Positions 4,818 through 6,215 of a stretch of DNA of 6,215 nucleotides are shown here, one piece after another. This DNA is from Actinomycetota bacterium. Its GTDB lineage: Bacteria; Actinomycetota; Acidimicrobiia; Acidimicrobiales; CADCSY01. Both the position numbers and the translations under genes were made by a program. Within the stretch, counting starts at the first letter, position 1, and every line of letters starts with the position of its first letter. The stretch spans positions 1-6,215 of the forward strand of contig JACOTK010000069.1 of the NCBI GenBank assembly GCA_016178435.1. The letters are read 5' to 3'. Under the pieces are notes generated by a model. The model ran no database searches, was not told where the DNA came from, and worked only from the letters and a program-made list of their open reading frames with translations.

Positions 4818-5876
4818 CTACGAACGGGTCACGTGAGCGCGGGTCACGTCGCCGATCGTGGGCGTTCCCAGGAGCGCCATGGCATTTTCGAGCTCGGCGC
4901 GGATGATGCCGGCTGCATGCCCGACCCCGTCACTTCCATTCGAGGCAAGCGCGTACAACCAGGGGCGGCCGGCGAACACCGCCCGGGCGCCGAGGGCCAG
5001 CGCAACGAGCACGTCGGTACCCCGGCGCACGCCGCCGTCGACGTAGACCTCGGCTCGGCCTCCGACCGCAGCGACGACCTCCTCGAGCACGTCGGCGCCG
5101 GCCTGGACACGGTCGAGCTGGCGCCCTCCGTGATTGGAGACCCAGACGCCGGCGACCCCGTGCTCACAGGCGAGCGCAGCGTCCTCACCCGTATGGACGC
5201 CCTTGACGACGAGCGGCAGCGAGGAGAGGCCGGCGAGCCAGTCCAACTCGGCCCAGGTGAACTGCGACGAGTGCAGGCCGGCGGTGACGAGGGCGACCTC
5301 GCCGGCGGCGGCATAGCGGGCGAAGTTGCCGTAACCCGACGCGTCGGGCTGCGCGAAGCCGCTGCGGATCTCCCGCTCGCGACGGCCGAAGACGGGAAGA
5401 TCAACCGTCAGGACGATGGCCCTGCATCCGGCTGCCTCGGCCCGAGCGACCATGTCGGCGGTGATCGACCGGTCCCGATGGTCATAGACCTGGAACCACC
5501 GGGGTCCCTCGATGCCGGCCTCGACGAGGTCCTCCACCGGGCGTGTGGCGAGCGAGGACATGGTGTAGACCAACCCGGCATCCGAGGCGCCCCGAGCCAT
5601 CGCGACCTCACCCTCGGCATGTGCCAGGCCGTGGAGCGCGGTCGGAGCGATGCCGAAGGGCATGGCGACGGGCGTTCCGAGCAGGGTCGTGGTGGTCGTG
5701 ATGGCTGCCACATCGACGAGAACCCGGGGACGCAGCCGCCACTGCGACCATGCAGAGCGGTTCTCGCCCAAGGTGATCTCGTCGGCTGCGCCGCCCGCGT
5801 AGTACGCGTACGCGGCGGGTGCGAGGGTTGTCCTGGCAACGTCCTCGAAGTCCGACAGATTGACGATGGCGCTCAT
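4818..5876 (-). CDS. FMN-dependent alpha-hydroxy-acid dehydrogenase/oxidase (lactate/glycolate/mandelate type)
   Basis: Oxidises a 2-hydroxy acid to the 2-keto acid using FMN in a TIM-barrel fold. 352 residues from ATG at 5876; the frame stays open upstream to 6191, but that part is Arg/His/Asp-rich and antisense to the divergent membrane gene, while homology begins with NLSDFEDVARTTLAPAAYAYYAGGAADE. Family residues are all present: Tyr26, the IAPTALHGLAHAEGE segment that cradles FMN, Gln129 and Tyr131 (WFQVYDHRD), Thr157 (LTVD), Arg165 (FGRRER), Lys225 (VVKGV), the catalytic His249 and substrate-binding Arg252 in SNHGGRQLD, Asp280 (VDGGVRRG) and the FAGRPWLY phosphate site. There is no membrane anchor or cytochrome domain, so it is soluble, and oxygen or a quinone could be the acceptor. 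Substrate choice cannot be read from this sequence. No strong ribosome binding site precedes the ATG. The gene is separated by 218 bp from the acyl-CoA dehydrogenase and is divergent from the 5895 gene. Confidence 0.93.
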   Translation of the reverse strand: MSAIVNLSDFEDVARTTLAPAAYAYYAGGAADEITLGENRSAWSQWRLRPRVLVDVAAITTTTTLLGTPVAMPFGIAPTALHGLAHAEGEVAMARGASDAGLVYTMSSLATRPVEDLVEAGIEGPRWFQVYDHRDRSITADMVARAEAAGCRAIVLTVDLPVFGRREREIRSGFAQPDASGYGNFARYAAAGEVALVTAGLHSSQFTWAELDWLAGLSSLPLVVKGVHTGEDAALACEHGVAGVWVSNHGGRQLDRVQAGADVLEEVVAAVGGRAEVYVDGGVRRGTDVLVALALGARAVFAGRPWLYALASNGSDGVGHAAGIIRAELENAMALLGTPTIGDVTRAHVTRS

Positions 5877-5906
5877 CGGGCTACCGTCGAGCACATGTGC
5901 CGTCGA
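5877..5906. promoter_or_regulatory. Very short divergent start region with palindrome and direct repeats
   Basis: Only 18 bp (5877-5894) separate the two divergent start codons. GCACATGTGC (5891-5900) is a perfect 10-bp palindrome that includes the ATG of the plus-strand gene, and the heptamer CCGTCGA flanks it at 5884-5890 and 5900-5906. Any promoter for either gene must lie within the coding sequence of the other, or both mRNAs start at or very near their start codons. Confidence 0.4.
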
Positions 5907-6215
5907 TCGTTGCCACTCGTCTTTGCCGGTTGGACTGTCTTTGTGTGGGGAAATCGCATCGCGAACATCCTTGACGATGGTCGGACCTTCAGTGCAACTC
6001 GGACGTTGAGCCTGGGCTTTGCCGCTGCGGTCATCGCGCTCGCCGTCGTGGTCGTGATCGCCGACCTGCGAGGGGGCCGGCCTTCCTGGCCCCTGTCGGC
6101 GCTGGTGACGGCGACGATCGCCGTCTGGGCGGTGCGCGTGCCCTTGATCGTGCTCAATGCCGATCACGGTGTCGGGTTCAAGCTCGTTCATGCGGCGCTC
6201 GCCGCCGTGTCGATC
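5895..6215 (+). CDS. Polytopic membrane protein of unknown function, 5' part only
   Basis: Translating from ATG 5895 gives 107 codons with no stop to the window edge, so the gene continues beyond it. The product is strongly hydrophobic. Helix 1 spans about residues 6-22 (VFAGWTVFVWGNRI), helix 2 about 38-57 (LGFAAAVIALAVVVVIA), helix 3 about 66-88, and a fourth begins near 97. A WTVFVWG-x-RI-x-NI opening followed by short helices recalls small uncharacterised integral membrane proteins of actinobacteria; that likeness is from memory and no family name can be given. The hydrophobic pattern, plausible ATG and lack of any competing minus-strand domain in this stretch argue that it is a true gene and not a shadow of the extended minus-strand frame. 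No clear ribosome binding site precedes the ATG, so GTG 5943 or TTG 5910 are alternative starts. It is divergent from the FMN enzyme. Confidence 0.7.
   Translation, partial: MCRRSLPLVFAGWTVFVWGNRIANILDDGRTFSATRTLSLGFAAAVIALAVVVVIADLRGGRPSWPLSALVTATIAVWAVRVPLIVLNADHGVGFKLVHAALAAVSI

Noticed and set aside
5877..6191. 105-codon N-terminal extension of the FMN enzyme
   Set aside because: The translation is charged and low in complexity, homology begins at the ATG at 5876, and the opposite strand encodes a convincing hydrophobic protein.

Overview
The window looks like chromosomal DNA from a high-GC actinobacterium, possibly of the Acidimicrobiia type. The signs are GC-rich wobble positions in most genes, GTG and TTG starts, a Thr-rich lipoprotein, an actinobacterial-style acyl-CoA dehydrogenase and a small hydrophobic protein of a kind common in such genomes. 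The lineage is an inference from style; no marker gene settles it.

Layout. Positions 1-1087 (+) hold the 3' end of a secreted trypsin-like serine protease, followed 11 bp later by a small membrane-anchored exported protein that resembles the N-terminal region seen in some secreted S1 peptidases. This segment is clearly less GC-rich than the rest. Positions 1088-1398 are a gene-poor junction. Positions 1399-2031 (+) encode a lipoprotein of unknown function. Positions 2028-2223 carry four copies of the octamer GTGAACGC. Positions 2248-3341 (+) are a tightly coupled pair: an RpiB/LacAB-type sugar-phosphate isomerase homologue with altered active-site residues, and ribonuclease HII (rnhB), sharing a TTGA stop/start overlap. 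rnhB runs tail-to-tail into, and overlaps by 29 bp, an acyl-CoA dehydrogenase on the minus strand (3313-4599). After a 218-bp intergenic region rich in inverted repeats comes an FMN-dependent alpha-hydroxy-acid dehydrogenase/oxidase (4818-5876, minus). A divergent gene for a polytopic membrane protein starts only 18 bp from its start codon and runs off the right edge (5895-6215, +).

How they work together. The protease and its neighbour are probably one operon acting at or outside the membrane. The isomerase homologue and rnhB are translationally coupled but have no obvious shared pathway. The acyl-CoA dehydrogenase and the flavin hydroxy-acid enzyme are both metabolic flavoproteins on the same strand, but the gap and hairpin suggest separate transcripts. 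The most unexplained non-coding signal is at 4676-4781: a strong hairpin whose 11-nt loop is perfectly complementary to a segment 75 bp away, with two smaller abutting hairpins between. It could be a structured leader of the acyl-CoA dehydrogenase gene or a structured 3' end of the hydroxy-acid gene.
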